This document shows, one piece after another, positions 42,348 to 51,706 of a DNA stretch of 64,000 nt. The notes beneath the pieces were generated by a model. It worked only from the letters and a program-made list of their open reading frames with translations, was not told the origin of the DNA and searched no databases. Source of the stretch: Flavobacterium eburneipallidum (GTDB lineage Bacteria; Bacteroidota; Bacteroidia; Flavobacteriales; Flavobacteriaceae); NCBI RefSeq assembly GCF_027111355.2, contig NZ_CP114291.2:2170001-2234000 (forward strand). Direction: 5' to 3'. A program made the position numbers and the translations under genes. Numbering within the stretch: the stretch's first letter is position 1; every line of letters starts with the position of its first letter.

Positions 42348-44000
42348 TCAGTTCATCTTTGAAAAATTCACATAAAAATCCTTATCGACTTCAAGTTTCA
42401 TTTTTTTGGAATTTTGTGACAAAGTAGTCCATTCTGTTTGTGGTTTTAACCATTTTGCTTTACCATTTAGAATTACTTTTACTGGAATATCAAAACCAGC
42501 AACACAGTTTGTCCAACGATAAGAAAGTGTTTTATTTATTAATTTATATTCAAAAGTCGGAATTCGAATATCTCTTAAATATTGATTGAAAAACGAATCT
42601 AAATCCAAACCAACTGCTTGAGACAAATAATCTTCAATTTGTTTGGTCGTAACCGTTTGGTGGTAAAAAGTACTATTCAAACCTCGCAAAATAGTTCTCC
42701 ATTTTTCGTCATCATTCACGATTTGACGCAAAGTGTGTAACATATTTGCCCCTTTTGTGTACATATCGCCAGAGCCTTCGCTATTTACATCGTATTTACC
42801 TATAATAGGTTTTGTATTTTCAATTTCATTCCGCTGTCCTCTTACATATTCTGAACCTGCTTTATTTCCATAATAGAATTCAACAAACAAATTTTCAGAA
42901 TAACAGGTAAAACTTTCGTGAATCCACATATCAGCGATGTCTTTGTATGTAATATTGTTAGCAAACCATTCGTGACCCGATTCGTGAATGATGATGTAAT
43001 CAAATTTCATTCCCCAGCCTGATTTGCTTCTATCCGTTCCTAAATATCCATTCTGATAGTGATTCCCATACGTAACGCTACTTTGATGTTCCATTCCTAA
43101 ATAAGGAGCTTCAACTAACTTGAAACTGTCTTCATAAAAAGGATAAGAACCAAACCAATGTTCGAAAGCTTTCAACATTCGAGGTACTTCTTTGAAATGC
43201 TTTTTGGCTTTTTCTAAATTGTCTTTCAATACATAATACTGACAATCTAAATCGCCTTTTTCACCTTTATACACTTCTGAAAATGAAGTATAATCACCAA
43301 TATTGATGTTCACACCATAATTATTAATAGGATTGGAAACAGTCCAAGTAAAGGTCTTTGTCCCGTCTTCTAAATTCGTAACGCCTTGCAAACGACCATT
43401 AGAAACATCCATCAAATTGTTTGGAACATTGACACTAATAAGCATTTCATCCACTTCGTCGTACATGTGGTCTTTGTTCGGCCACCAAACACTAGCACCC
43501 AAACCTTGACAAGTAGAAGCGATAAAAGATTTACCATTTTTGTCTTTACTCCAAGTAATTCCTCCGTCCCAAGGCGGATTGATAGCAACTTTAGGTTTTC
43601 CGTTATAAAAGACAACAACTTCTTTGGTTTCGCCAATATTTTGTGGTGCAATCAATTTAATAAAGAACGCATTTCCATCTCTTTCGATTTTTAATTCTTT
43701 TCCGTCTTGAATTACTTTGGAAATTTGCATTGGTTTTTGCAAGTCAATTTGCATACTGTTATACGATTTCAAAACTTGATATCGAATCGTATTCGAACCC
43801 GAAATTGTACTATCAGCAGGATTTACTTTAATATCAAGATGGTATTTTTTCAAATCCCACCATGCTCTTTCGGTAGTAATACTGCCTCGTAGGTTATCCT
43901 GTCTAGTGAATTTTTGAATCTTCTCACCGAGAAGACCTTGTGCTTGAATTGCGTTTGAAATCAAAAATCCGATACAAATTAATTTGAAATATTTTTCCAT
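42348..44000 (-). CDS. M1 family zinc aminopeptidase, exported
   Basis: 550 residues with an N-terminal signal peptide (residues 1-20). Zinc site HESGH (H339, E340, H343) and E362 in MWIHESF form the HExxH-x18-E motif of M1 peptidases. The substrate loop GMEHQSS (302-308) replaces the common GxMEN, a variant seen in exported members. An N-terminal beta domain lies ahead of the catalytic domain. Probably periplasmic or outer-membrane-facing, trimming peptides. Its own -7 box lies upstream, separated by a terminator from the histidine operon. Confidence 0.93.
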   Translation of the reverse strand: MEKYFKLICIGFLISNAIQAQGLLGEKIQKFTRQDNLRGSITTERAWWDLKKYHLDIKVNPADSTISGSNTIRYQVLKSYNSMQIDLQKPMQISKVIQDGKELKIERDGNAFFIKLIAPQNIGETKEVVVFYNGKPKVAINPPWDGGITWSKDKNGKSFIASTCQGLGASVWWPNKDHMYDEVDEMLISVNVPNNLMDVSNGRLQGVTNLEDGTKTFTWTVSNPINNYGVNINIGDYTSFSEVYKGEKGDLDCQYYVLKDNLEKAKKHFKEVPRMLKAFEHWFGSYPFYEDSFKLVEAPYLGMEHQSSVTYGNHYQNGYLGTDRSKSGWGMKFDYIIIHESGHEWFANNITYKDIADMWIHESFTCYSENLFVEFYYGNKAGSEYVRGQRNEIENTKPIIGKYDVNSEGSGDMYTKGANMLHTLRQIVNDDEKWRTILRGLNSTFYHQTVTTKQIEDYLSQAVGLDLDSFFNQYLRDIRIPTFEYKLINKTLSYRWTNCVAGFDIPVKVILNGKAKWLKPQTEWTTLSQNSKKMKLEVDKDFYVNFSKMN

Positions 44001-44018
44001 TTATCAGGCAGTTTTACT

Positions 44019-44026
44019 CAAAATTA
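44019..44026 (-). promoter_or_regulatory. -7 box for the M1 peptidase gene
   Basis: TAATTTTG on the minus strand, 18 bases before the start codon. Confidence 0.45.
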
Positions 44027-44044
44027 CAAACTATTTACCAATAA

Positions 44045-44083
44045 AAAAGTCCAATAGCAAAATGAATTACTATTGGACTTTTA
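44045..44083 (-). terminator. Terminator of the histidine operon
   Basis: AAAAGTCCAATAG / CTATTGGACTTTT around a 12-nt loop. On the minus strand it follows hisIE and ends in TTTTTTAT. Confidence 0.85.
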
Positions 44084-44100
44084 GTTTTTTTAAAAGAATT

Positions 44101-44697
44101 TTATTTCTGACGTGCTTTCAAAACATTCACCACATCATTTAATTCAAAACCTTTGGCTTGTAACAAAATCAAGTAATGAAAAAGTAAATCAGCACTTTCA
44201 TCTAGGAATAAATGATCGTTATTGTCTTTAGCTTCGATTACTACTTCTACAGCTTCTTCTCCTACTTTTTGAGCTATTTTATTGATTCCTTTTTCAAATA
44301 AAGAAGCTACATAACTTTTTTCAGAATCTGCATTTTCTCTGCGGGTTTTGATAGTGCTTTCCAAAGTTGAAATAAAACCAAAATCCGATTTGTTTTCTGT
44401 TTGCCAACAAGTATCTGCACCAGTATGACAAGTAGGGCCAACGGGTTTTGCCTGAATCAAAAGCGTGTCGCCATCGCAATCATTTTTAATATCAACTAGT
44501 TCTAAAAAGTTGCCACTCTCCTCGCCTTTTGTCCAAAGTCTTTGTTTGGAACGGCTGAAAAAAGTCACTTTTTGAGTTTCAATTGTTTTTTGAAGTGATT
44601 CTTCGTTCATATAGCCCAACATCAGGACGTTTTTGGTTTCTGAATCCTGAATAATCGCTGGAATTAAACCGTGTGCGCTTTTGATATCTATGTTCAT
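44101..44697 (-). CDS. hisIE: Bifunctional phosphoribosyl-AMP cyclohydrolase / phosphoribosyl-ATP pyrophosphatase
   Basis: Steps 2 and 3 of histidine synthesis in one 198-residue chain. The HisI part (1-105) has MLGYMNEESLQKT, FFSRSKQRLWTKGEESGN, DCDGDTLL and the zinc cysteines in GPTCHTGADTCW. The HisE part (110-198) has SYVASLFEKGINKIAQKVGEEAVEVVIEAKD, the MazG-like EExxE motif. This is the last gene of the operon, followed by a terminator. It is separated from hisF by a 103-bp AT-rich inverted repeat region. Confidence 0.96.
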   Translation of the reverse strand: MNIDIKSAHGLIPAIIQDSETKNVLMLGYMNEESLQKTIETQKVTFFSRSKQRLWTKGEESGNFLELVDIKNDCDGDTLLIQAKPVGPTCHTGADTCWQTENKSDFGFISTLESTIKTRRENADSEKSYVASLFEKGINKIAQKVGEEAVEVVIEAKDNNDHLFLDESADLLFHYLILLQAKGFELNDVVNVLKARQK

Positions 44698-44800
44698 TTT
44701 TATTTTTTTTAAAGAAAAAAGAAATAAGAGAATAGAATATAGACAAAAAATTGGATTAAATTAACGTTCAATTCTCGGTCTATTTTCTTTATTCTATTAT

Positions 44801-45556
44801 CTATATTCTAACTTCTATGTTATTATTTTTAAGTTCTTTTTTTAAAGTTTTAATTTCAATTTCTTTGAAATGAAATACACTTGCCGCTAAAGCCGCATCC
44901 GATTTTCCTTCGACAAAGGTATCAACAAAATGCTGAATATTTCCTGCTCCACCCGAAGCAATTATCGGAATATTGACCAACTCAGACAATTTTGCCAAAG
45001 CTTCGTTGGCAAAACCATTTTTGGTTCCGTCGTGATTCATTGATGTAAACAAAATTTCACCTGCTCCACGTTGCTCCACTTCTTGTGCCCAATCGAATAA
45101 TCTGATTTCTGTTGGCACTTTCCCTCCTACCAAATGCACCATCCATTCGCCATCAATTTGCTTGGCATCAATAGCAACCACAACACATTGGCTTCCGAAT
45201 TTCTGTGCCAAATCATTAATCAGTTGTGGATTTTTTACCGCCGATGAATTAATTGAAACCTTATCCGCTCCGTTTTGCAATAATACTTCAACATCCGAAA
45301 CTGCCGAAATTCCACCGCCAACCGTAAACGGAATATTGATGGTTGCCGCCACTTTGCGAACCAAATCAACCAAGGTTCTTCTACGTTCTTCTGTTGCCGA
45401 AATATCAAGAAAAACCAATTCGTCAGCCCCTTCATCCGAATAGATTTTAGCCAATTCCACAGGATCGCCTGCATCCCGCAAATCTACGAAATTAACACCT
45501 TTAACGGTTCGTCCGTTTTTGATGTCGAGGCAAGGGATTATTCTTTTTGTTAACAT
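44801..45556 (-). CDS. hisF: Imidazole glycerol phosphate synthase subunit HisF
   Basis: 251-residue TIM barrel cyclase, partner of HisH. The catalytic Asp is in [18 protein letters not shown] (N-terminal) with the second Asp in [13 protein letters not shown]. Phosphate-binding loops are visible as [11 protein letters not shown] and [12 protein letters not shown]. Normal length. The 95-bp gap to hisA is occupied by a double palindromic element that even provides the hisA stop codon. Confidence 0.97.
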   Translation of the reverse strand: MLTKRIIPCLDIKNGRTVKGVNFVDLRDAGDPVELAKIYSDEGADELVFLDISATEERRRTLVDLVRKVAATINIPFTVGGGISAVSDVEVLLQNGADKVSINSSAVKNPQLINDLAQKFGSQCVVVAIDAKQIDGEWMVHLVGGKVPTEIRLFDWAQEVEQRGAGEILFTSMNHDGTKNGFANEALAKLSELVNIPIIASGGAGNIQHFVDTFVEGKSDAALAASVFHFKEIEIKTLKKELKNNNIEVRI

Positions 45557-45576
45557 TTTTATTGTTTTATTTCGCC

Positions 45577-45655
45577 GTAGAGACGTTGCAGTGCAACGTC
45601 TTTACACATTTTTGTATTAAATGTAATTTTAGACGTTGCAGTGCAACGTCTCTAC
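45577..45655. repeat. Nested palindromic element between hisF and hisA
   Basis: Two copies of GACGTTGCAGTGCAACGTC (45582-45600 and 45632-45650) within an outer inverted repeat whose ends are GTAGAGACGTTGCA (from 45577) and TGCAACGTCTCTAC (to 45655). About 79 bp in total, MITE-like, without an open reading frame. Its right end supplies the TAG stop of hisA (45652-45654). Confidence 0.85.
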
Positions 45656-46377
45656 ATTGTTAAAATATATTGTTCCAATTGTTTCAACGAAATTCTTCCT
45701 TCGTAAATCGCTTTACCAATTATTGTTCCTTCGCAACCCAATTCGGCTAATTTAGGCAATTCATCAAAGGTTGAAATTCCTCCGGAAGCGATTAATTTTA
45801 ATCCATCTGCTTGCTTTAAAATCTTGGCATACAAATCAAAACTTGGTCCTTCCAGCATTCCGTCTTTGGCAATATCTGTACAAATTACGTACTGAATTCC
45901 TTTGTTTTGGTAGTCTTGGATAAATGGAACCAAATCTTCATTTGAATCTTCCAACCATCCTGAAACGGCTACTTTTTCATTATTAGCATCAGCACCTAAA
46001 ATGATTTTATCTGAACCATATTCTGCAATCCATTTTTCGAAAATGTCTCTATTTTTTACAGCGATACTTCCGCCAGTAATTTGATTAGCTCCTGATTCAA
46101 AAGCAATTTTTAAATCAGAATCGGCTTTCAAACCACCACCAAAATCAATTTTCAGTTTGGTTTGTGAAGCGATTTGTTCCAATATTTTATAATTGACAAT
46201 TTTGCTTGATTTTGCACCGTCCAAATCAACCAAATGCAAGTATTCGATTCCGTGTGCTTCGAATGATTTCGCTACTTCAAGCGGATTTTCGTTGTATATG
46301 ATTTTGGTATTGTAATCGCCTTTCGACAAGCGAACACATTTTCCTTCGATGATGTCTATTGCAGGTATTATTCTCAT
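45652..46377 (-). CDS. hisA: Phosphoribosylformimino-5-aminoimidazole carboxamide ribotide isomerase
   Basis: 241-residue TIM-barrel isomerase. The catalytic Asp8 is in [21 protein letters not shown], and the second is in [20 protein letters not shown]. Phosphate loops are [13 protein letters not shown] and [12 protein letters not shown]. Length is normal even though the terminal codon is formed by the repeat element that follows, so the repeat inserted at the very end without truncating the enzyme appreciably. Confidence 0.96.
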   Translation of the reverse strand: MRIIPAIDIIEGKCVRLSKGDYNTKIIYNENPLEVAKSFEAHGIEYLHLVDLDGAKSSKIVNYKILEQIASQTKLKIDFGGGLKADSDLKIAFESGANQITGGSIAVKNRDIFEKWIAEYGSDKIILGADANNEKVAVSGWLEDSNEDLVPFIQDYQNKGIQYVICTDIAKDGMLEGPSFDLYAKILKQADGLKLIASGGISTFDELPKLAELGCEGTIIGKAIYEGRISLKQLEQYILTM

Positions 46378-46420
46378 TCCATTTATGATTTTAGAGTGCA
46401 GATTTTAGATTTTTAAATAT

Positions 46421-47002
46421 TTATAACTTTAAAAAATTCCCAAGAATTTGTTCTCCAATGTCCCCACTTTTTTCAGGGTGAAATTGAGTTCCATAGAAAT
46501 TATTATTTTCCAATGCTGATGAATATTCCAGTTCATAATTAGTTGTAGAAATGGTTTCAGCACAAAGCGGAGCGTAAAAACTATGTACCAAATACATATA
46601 TTCGTTTTCAGCAATTCCTTTGAAAAGATCAGATTTGAGATTGTAAATCGTATTCCATCCCATTTGTGGTACTTTCACTTTTGAAGTAAATTTAACCACA
46701 TCCACATCAAAAATTCCCAAACCTTTTGTATTTCCTTCTTCCGATGAATTACACATCAATTGCATACCCAAACAAATTCCAAAAACGGGTTGTTTCAATG
46801 TTGGAATTAAAGTATCCAAACCGCTTTCCTGAAGCATTTTCATCGCATAACTCGCCTCTCCCACTCCCGGAAAAATCACTTTATCTGCTGATTTTATTTC
46901 GTCAGGATTGTTGCTCAAAACCGCTTTGTATCCCAATCTTTCGATGGCAAACATAATGCTTTGAATATTTCCTGCTCCGTAATTTATGATTACAATTTTC
47001 AT
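46421..47002 (-). CDS. hisH: Imidazole glycerol phosphate synthase glutaminase HisH
   Basis: 193-residue class I glutamine amidotransferase supplying ammonia to HisF. The nucleophile Cys is in PVFGICLGMQLM, and the His/Glu pair is in NNFYGTQFHPEKSG. The oxyanion strand shows FPGVGEASYAM. The ATG at 47002 gives the family start MKIVIINYGAGN; an in-frame TTG five codons upstream is rejected. A 43-bp AT-rich gap separates it from hisA. Confidence 0.96.
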   Translation of the reverse strand: MKIVIINYGAGNIQSIMFAIERLGYKAVLSNNPDEIKSADKVIFPGVGEASYAMKMLQESGLDTLIPTLKQPVFGICLGMQLMCNSSEEGNTKGLGIFDVDVVKFTSKVKVPQMGWNTIYNLKSDLFKGIAENEYMYLVHSFYAPLCAETISTTNYELEYSSALENNNFYGTQFHPEKSGDIGEQILGNFLKL

Positions 47003-47008
47003 TAGTTT

Positions 47009-47076
47009 TTGTTTCAAGTTTCAAGTTTAATGTTTTAAGTCACGCAGGGCAACCTGAAACTTTAAACTTGAAACAA
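47009..47076. repeat. Long hairpin between hisH and hisB
   Basis: Arms 47009-47028 (TTGTTTCAAGTTTCAAGTTT) and 47057-47076 are reverse complements with one mismatch; loop of 28 nt. It lies inside the operon, so it is probably not a strong terminator. It may be an mRNA-stability element or a dispersed repeat. Confidence 0.75.
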
Positions 47077-47078
47077 TT

Positions 47079-48215
47079 TTACAACATTCCTTTCGTGCTT
47101 GGCAAAATCATTTTCTCCGTATCGCGTTTTACGGCAACTTTTATCGCTTTCGCAAAAGCTTTGAAAATAGCTTCAATTTTGTGGTGTTCGTTCGTTCCTT
47201 CTGCTTTGATGTTGATGTTTGCTTTTGCTCCATCTGAAAAGGATTTGAAGAAATGATAAAACATTTCTGTTGGCATTTTGCCTACCATTTCACGTTTGAA
47301 TTCCGTTTCCCAAACCAACCAGTTTCTACCTCCGAAATCAATAGCTACTTGAGATAAGCAATCATCCATTGGTAAACAAAAACCGTATCTTTCTATTCCT
47401 AGTTTATTTCCTAATGCTTTGGCAAAAACTTCTCCTAAAGCTATAGCTGTATCTTCAATTGTGTGGTGTTCATCGACTTCTAAATCTCCTTTTACCAAGA
47501 TTTCCAAGTCCATTTGTCCGTGGCGGGCGATTTGGTCTAACATGTGGTCGAAAAAAGCAATTCCCGTTTCTATTTTACTTTTCCCAGTTCCGTCAAGATT
47601 CAGATTTATGTAAATATCCGTTTCGTGCGTTTTTCTAGTGATAGAAGCTGTACGCTCGTCTAATTTTAGAAACTCATAAATTGTTTTCCAATCGGTAGAT
47701 TGTAATACAATTGTAGCGTCTAATTCTTCTCTTTTAGCACTGATTTCTTCACTTCCCGCTCCATCGGTTGTGTTCATAAAAATGGCTTTCGTTCCTAGGT
47801 TTTTAGCTAATTCAACATCAGTCAAACGATCTCCTAAAACAAAAGAATTAGCCAAATCATAATTTGGATTGTCAATATATTTGGTCAACATTCCTGTTCG
47901 AGGCTTGCGGGTTGGCGCATTGTCTTCCGGAAAAGAACGGTCTACAAAAATATCATCAAAAAACACTCCTTCGTTTTCAAAGGCTCTCAAAATAAAGTTT
48001 TGTGTAGGCCAAAAAGTATCTTCAGGAAAACTATCCGTTCCCAAACCATCCTGATTGGTTACCATTACCAATTCAAAATCCAATTCGGCAGCAATTTTTC
48101 CTAAATATTGAAAGGCTTTTGGGAAAAATTCTAATTTATCTAAACTGTCTAACTGCAATCCTTCCGGTTCTAAAACAATCGTTCCGTCGCGATCTATAAA
48201 AAGTATTTTTTTCAT
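47079..48215 (-). CDS. hisB: Bifunctional histidinol-phosphatase / imidazoleglycerol-phosphate dehydratase
   Basis: 378 residues. The N-terminal HAD-type histidinol phosphatase (1-165) has [12 protein letters not shown] (D8, D10), MVTNQDG and the later [13 protein letters not shown]. The C-terminal IGP dehydratase (about 185-378) has the metal-binding [22 protein letters not shown] and [17 protein letters not shown] repeats, with [15 protein letters not shown] near the end. The fused form matches the enterobacterial type. Confidence 0.97.
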   Translation of the reverse strand: MKKILFIDRDGTIVLEPEGLQLDSLDKLEFFPKAFQYLGKIAAELDFELVMVTNQDGLGTDSFPEDTFWPTQNFILRAFENEGVFFDDIFVDRSFPEDNAPTRKPRTGMLTKYIDNPNYDLANSFVLGDRLTDVELAKNLGTKAIFMNTTDGAGSEEISAKREELDATIVLQSTDWKTIYEFLKLDERTASITRKTHETDIYINLNLDGTGKSKIETGIAFFDHMLDQIARHGQMDLEILVKGDLEVDEHHTIEDTAIALGEVFAKALGNKLGIERYGFCLPMDDCLSQVAIDFGGRNWLVWETEFKREMVGKMPTEMFYHFFKSFSDGAKANINIKAEGTNEHHKIEAIFKAFAKAIKVAVKRDTEKMILPSTKGML

Positions 48216-48261
48216 TTTTAAACTATTTTTTTTATTTGGGAAAACCCATAATAATTTTTAT

Positions 48262-48672
48262 TTAATCTTTCCTTCTTGTAATACAGTATAAATTACCACA
48301 AAACATAATCAATATACTTAACATCCAAAAATAAAATCCTTTCCCATATTCGTTGAGTTCTACGCCTTGCAAAATATAATCCAAAACCACAAAAAGAATA
48401 CAGAAAAAAAAAGCTACAACACTATATATAAATGAAACCTTTGTTTTCTTGAGCTTAAACCAAGAAAGAAACAAAGCAGGATTAGCAAACCAACAAATTG
48501 AAATTAAGCCACCGCTAAAAATTCCAAACCAACCACAAGTTAGAGCTACAAAACCACTTAAATAATGTTCTTTCTCATTAGGAAGCACTACAAAAACATC
48601 ATTATTCAAACTAATTACATAAATAATAATACTCAATATTAAAATCAAATACCTGATATTAAGAGCATTCAT
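48262..48672 (-). CDS. Membrane protein of unknown function inside the his operon
   Basis: 136 residues with about four hydrophobic helices (5-23, 38-62, 80-100, 112-128). No motif recognised. Its ATG overlaps the hisC stop (ATGA, four bases), so it is translated with hisC, and hisB follows 46 bases later. It is not a known histidine gene; it may be a passenger. Its composition (Ile/Phe rich, Lys-poor helices) is like other small Flavobacterium membrane proteins. Confidence 0.7.
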   Translation of the reverse strand: MNALNIRYLILILSIIIYVISLNNDVFVVLPNEKEHYLSGFVALTCGWFGIFSGGLISICWFANPALFLSWFKLKKTKVSFIYSVVAFFFCILFVVLDYILQGVELNEYGKGFYFWMLSILIMFCGNLYCITRRKD

Positions 48673-49724
48673 ATTTGACTAATCACTTTCAAAGCCTCCA
48701 TCAACTTCTGATTTTCTTCTTTAGTTCCAATAGTCAAACGCAACGTATTTTCACATAAAGGTTGGGTCGTTCTGTTGCGAATTACAATTCCTTTGGCAAT
48801 CAATTCGTCGTATCTCTTATTGGCATCATCCACTTTTATCAAAATGAAATTGGCTTCTGTTGGATATATTTTTTCAACAAAATTTACCTCATGTAACACT
48901 TTAAGTAAAGACTCTCTTTCTTTTAGAATTGAATTTATTTCATTTTTAATTTTATCTTCATCTTTCAAACGTTCCAAAGCTCTTTGCTGTGTCAGTTCGT
49001 TTACGTTATAAGGCGGTTTTATTTTATTTAAAACTGCAATTACCTCGGCAGAAGCATAACAAATTCCCAAACGAATTCCCGCTAAACCGTATGCTTTTGA
49101 AAGTGTTTGTGTAATAATCAAATTCGGATACTGATTCAATTTTTCTAACCAACTTGCCTTATCTGAAAAATCAATATAAGCTTCGTCAATCACAATAAAT
49201 CCATTGAATTTTTCCAATAAAGTGGTTACACTTTCTGTTGTAAAAGAATTTCCTGTTGGATTATTTGGCGAACATAAAAAGATGATTTTAGTATTTTCGT
49301 CAACAGCATCTAAAATCTTTTCTACTTGTGGCTGAAAATCAGCTGAAAGTAAAACTTCTCTGTTTTCAATGTTATTCAGGTTTGACAAAACACAATACAT
49401 TCCGTAAGTTGGTGGTAATGAAATAATGTTGTCAATTTTTGGTTCGCAAAAAGCTCTGAATAGCAAATCTAATACTTCGTCACTTCCGTTTCCAAGTAAA
49501 ATTTGATTTGTATTAACCTTTTTTTGCTTTGCCAAAACTACTTTTACACTGCTTTGTTGCGGATCCGGATAACGATTCACACCATTTTGGAACGGATTTT
49601 CATTGGCATCCAAAAAAATCATATCTGCTGTATCAAAATCCTCAAATTCATCACGTGCCGAAGAATATGGCTTCATCGACTTAACGTTTTCCCTAACTAT
49701 ATTATTTACGTTGAAATCTTTCAT
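48669..49724 (-). CDS. hisC: Histidinol-phosphate aminotransferase
   Basis: 351-residue PLP class I/II aminotransferase. The Schiff-base lysine is K210 in TQTLSKAYGLAGIRLG. The N-terminal substrate segment is LDANENPFQNGVNRYPDP (38-55), the PLP-phosphate region is LLGNGSDEVLDL, and PNNPTGNS is the conserved cofactor loop. The ATG start is followed by MKDFNVNNIVRENVKSMKPYSSARDEF, a standard N-terminus. It is translationally coupled to the membrane gene after it. Confidence 0.95.
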   Translation of the reverse strand: MKDFNVNNIVRENVKSMKPYSSARDEFEDFDTADMIFLDANENPFQNGVNRYPDPQQSSVKVVLAKQKKVNTNQILLGNGSDEVLDLLFRAFCEPKIDNIISLPPTYGMYCVLSNLNNIENREVLLSADFQPQVEKILDAVDENTKIIFLCSPNNPTGNSFTTESVTTLLEKFNGFIVIDEAYIDFSDKASWLEKLNQYPNLIITQTLSKAYGLAGIRLGICYASAEVIAVLNKIKPPYNVNELTQQRALERLKDEDKIKNEINSILKERESLLKVLHEVNFVEKIYPTEANFILIKVDDANKRYDELIAKGIVIRNRTTQPLCENTLRLTIGTKEENQKLMEALKVISQI

Positions 49725-49740
49725 TTTTAATTACGTTGTT

Positions 49741-50304
49741 TTATATGCTGGATTTTCTCCATTTGTATAACATTGTTCTTTTGCGATTTTCAATATCATT
49801 AATTCTGAACCCTGTTATATCTTCAATTCTATAAATTACTGCTCCTTCATCTTCACCAAGTTTTCCAATGCAATGGAAAATGAAATCAGTTTCAGAAACT
49901 TCAAGAATAAAACCTGAAAAATAACTTGAACTATTAATTTCCAAACTTGTTATTTTATCTAAATTTCCTTCCATTTGTTTTAGAAGTTCAAATTGCCAAT
50001 CTTCATTTTCAGTAAGGTGAATATTTGTTTCTTCTTCTTTTTCCAATTCATTTGAATAGTCAATCACACATTGCATTGCTTTTGCATATTCATCATTAAA
50101 ATCAACACTTTGAATATCTGAAATTTGAGCGATGATTATACCATCCTTTTTACCATATTTAGTGTAATGCTGGATTTTCACTAAATTTTCATTATAGTCA
50201 ATTACATAACCACACCAAAATCCTTCATCGTCATTGTATTTCCACAATCCAATAAGCTCTTTATTTAGTTTTGATCTTTCTAATATTTTATTAAATATAC
50301 TCAT
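49741..50304 (-). CDS. Internally duplicated beta-rich protein between hisD and hisC
   Basis: 187 residues, unknown family. Two halves are similar: residues 19-73 (GYVIDYNENLVKIQHYTKYGKKDG ... ISDIQSVDFND) and residues 118-172 (GFILEVSETDFIFHCIGKLGEDEG ... IEDITGFRIND). This suggests a tandem small beta-barrel (Sm- or PilZ-like in look only). A charged linker (LEKEEETNIHLTENEDW) joins them. It is soluble, with no signal peptide. It lies 16 bases upstream of hisC and 37 after hisD, so it is co-transcribed, but no histidine role is known. Confidence 0.7.
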   Translation of the reverse strand: MSIFNKILERSKLNKELIGLWKYNDDEGFWCGYVIDYNENLVKIQHYTKYGKKDGIIIAQISDIQSVDFNDEYAKAMQCVIDYSNELEKEEETNIHLTENEDWQFELLKQMEGNLDKITSLEINSSSYFSGFILEVSETDFIFHCIGKLGEDEGAVIYRIEDITGFRINDIENRKRTMLYKWRKSSI

Positions 50305-50341
50305 CTAATGATTTATTACATTTTTTTAATCCCTAAAGGTT

Positions 50342-51631
50342 TTAAGAAATCTTGCAGGATGCTAATCTCAAAGTAACTGCATTTTTGTGTGCCTGCAATC
50401 CTTCGGCTTCTGCCATAATTTCTATTGCTTTACCAATGTTTTGAATACCATTTTCGGATATTTTCTGAAAAGTCATCGATTTGGTAAAACTATCCAAATT
50501 CACTCCGCTGTAATTCTTGGCATATCCGTTTGTTGGCAATGTATGATTGGTTCCTGAAGCATAATCTCCAGCACTTTCCGGCGTATAATTTCCAATGAAA
50601 ACCGAACCTGCATTTCCTATATTACGTACATAAAAATCTTCGTCTTTAGTACAGATAATAAAGTGTTCAGGACCATATTCGTCAATTAATTCTAATGCAA
50701 TTTTATCATTTTCGACAAAAATCAATTTTGAATTAGCAATGGCTTTTTCGGCAATAGCTTTTCTTGGTAAAACTTCTAATTGCTTTTGAACTTCCTCTTC
50801 TACTTCATCAATCAATTCCAATGAAGTGGAAACCAAAATCACCTGACTATCAGTTCCGTGTTCAGCTTGTGATAATAAATCGGAAGCGATGAAAGCCGGA
50901 ACCGCAGTATCATCAGCTACAATCAACAATTCAGAAGGTCCGGCCGGCATATCGATTGCCACGCCATATTGGGTTGCCAATTGCTTGGCTACAGTAACGA
51001 ACTGATTTCCGGGACCGAAAATTTTGTACACCTTTGGAATTGATTTGGTTCCAAAAGTCATTCCTGCAATGGCCTGAATGCCACCTACTTTCAAAATTTT
51101 GGTCACACCGCATAAATTGGCAGCATACAAAATAGCTGGATTAATTTTCCCAGTTTTATCTGGTGGCGAACACAAAACAATTTCGTTGCAACCTGCAATA
51201 TTTGCAGGAACAGCCAGCATCAAAACGGTTGAAAACAAAGGTGCAGTTCCGCCCGGAATGTATAAACCTACTTTTTGAATAGGTCTTTTTTCCTGCCAGC
51301 ATTGTACACCTTCAGCTGTTGTTACTTCTACTTTAGCTGTTTTTTGAGCGAAATGAAATTTCTCGATATTTGATTTTGCTAATTGAATCGCATTTTTCAA
51401 ATCTTCAGGAATTGTTGCAATGGCTTCCTCAATTTCTGATGGAGAAACTTCTATATTTTCAAAATTTACACCATCAAACTGCAGAGTATATTTTGCCACA
51501 GCCTCATCTCCATTAGCTTGAATTTCCTTGAAAATTTCTTTCACGGTAGCTTCAATATCGCCAATAGTTTGGGTTGGTCTTTTTAAAATAGAAGACCAAG
51601 TTTCTGGTTTTGGATTGAATATTTTGTTCAT
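50342..51631 (-). CDS. hisD: Histidinol dehydrogenase
   Basis: Last two oxidation steps of histidine synthesis, NAD-dependent with zinc. 429 residues. The signature is seen as GPSELLIVADDTAVPAFIASDLLSQAEHGTDSQVILVS, containing the zinc-binding His and Gln. The substrate region EYGPEHF and the C-terminal YTPESAGDYASGTNHTLPT carry further ligands. Normal length. It lies 75 bases after hisG, in a gap with 'accgcaaagtctgcaaag' type repeat text. Confidence 0.97.
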   Translation of the reverse strand: MNKIFNPKPETWSSILKRPTQTIGDIEATVKEIFKEIQANGDEAVAKYTLQFDGVNFENIEVSPSEIEEAIATIPEDLKNAIQLAKSNIEKFHFAQKTAKVEVTTAEGVQCWQEKRPIQKVGLYIPGGTAPLFSTVLMLAVPANIAGCNEIVLCSPPDKTGKINPAILYAANLCGVTKILKVGGIQAIAGMTFGTKSIPKVYKIFGPGNQFVTVAKQLATQYGVAIDMPAGPSELLIVADDTAVPAFIASDLLSQAEHGTDSQVILVSTSLELIDEVEEEVQKQLEVLPRKAIAEKAIANSKLIFVENDKIALELIDEYGPEHFIICTKDEDFYVRNIGNAGSVFIGNYTPESAGDYASGTNHTLPTNGYAKNYSGVNLDSFTKSMTFQKISENGIQNIGKAIEIMAEAEGLQAHKNAVTLRLASCKIS

Positions 51632-51706
51632 CGTTTTAAATTTAACCGCAAAGTCTGCAAAGTTTTTTTGTTTTTTCTTCGTATTTCTAACTTCGTAAAT
51701 CGTACT

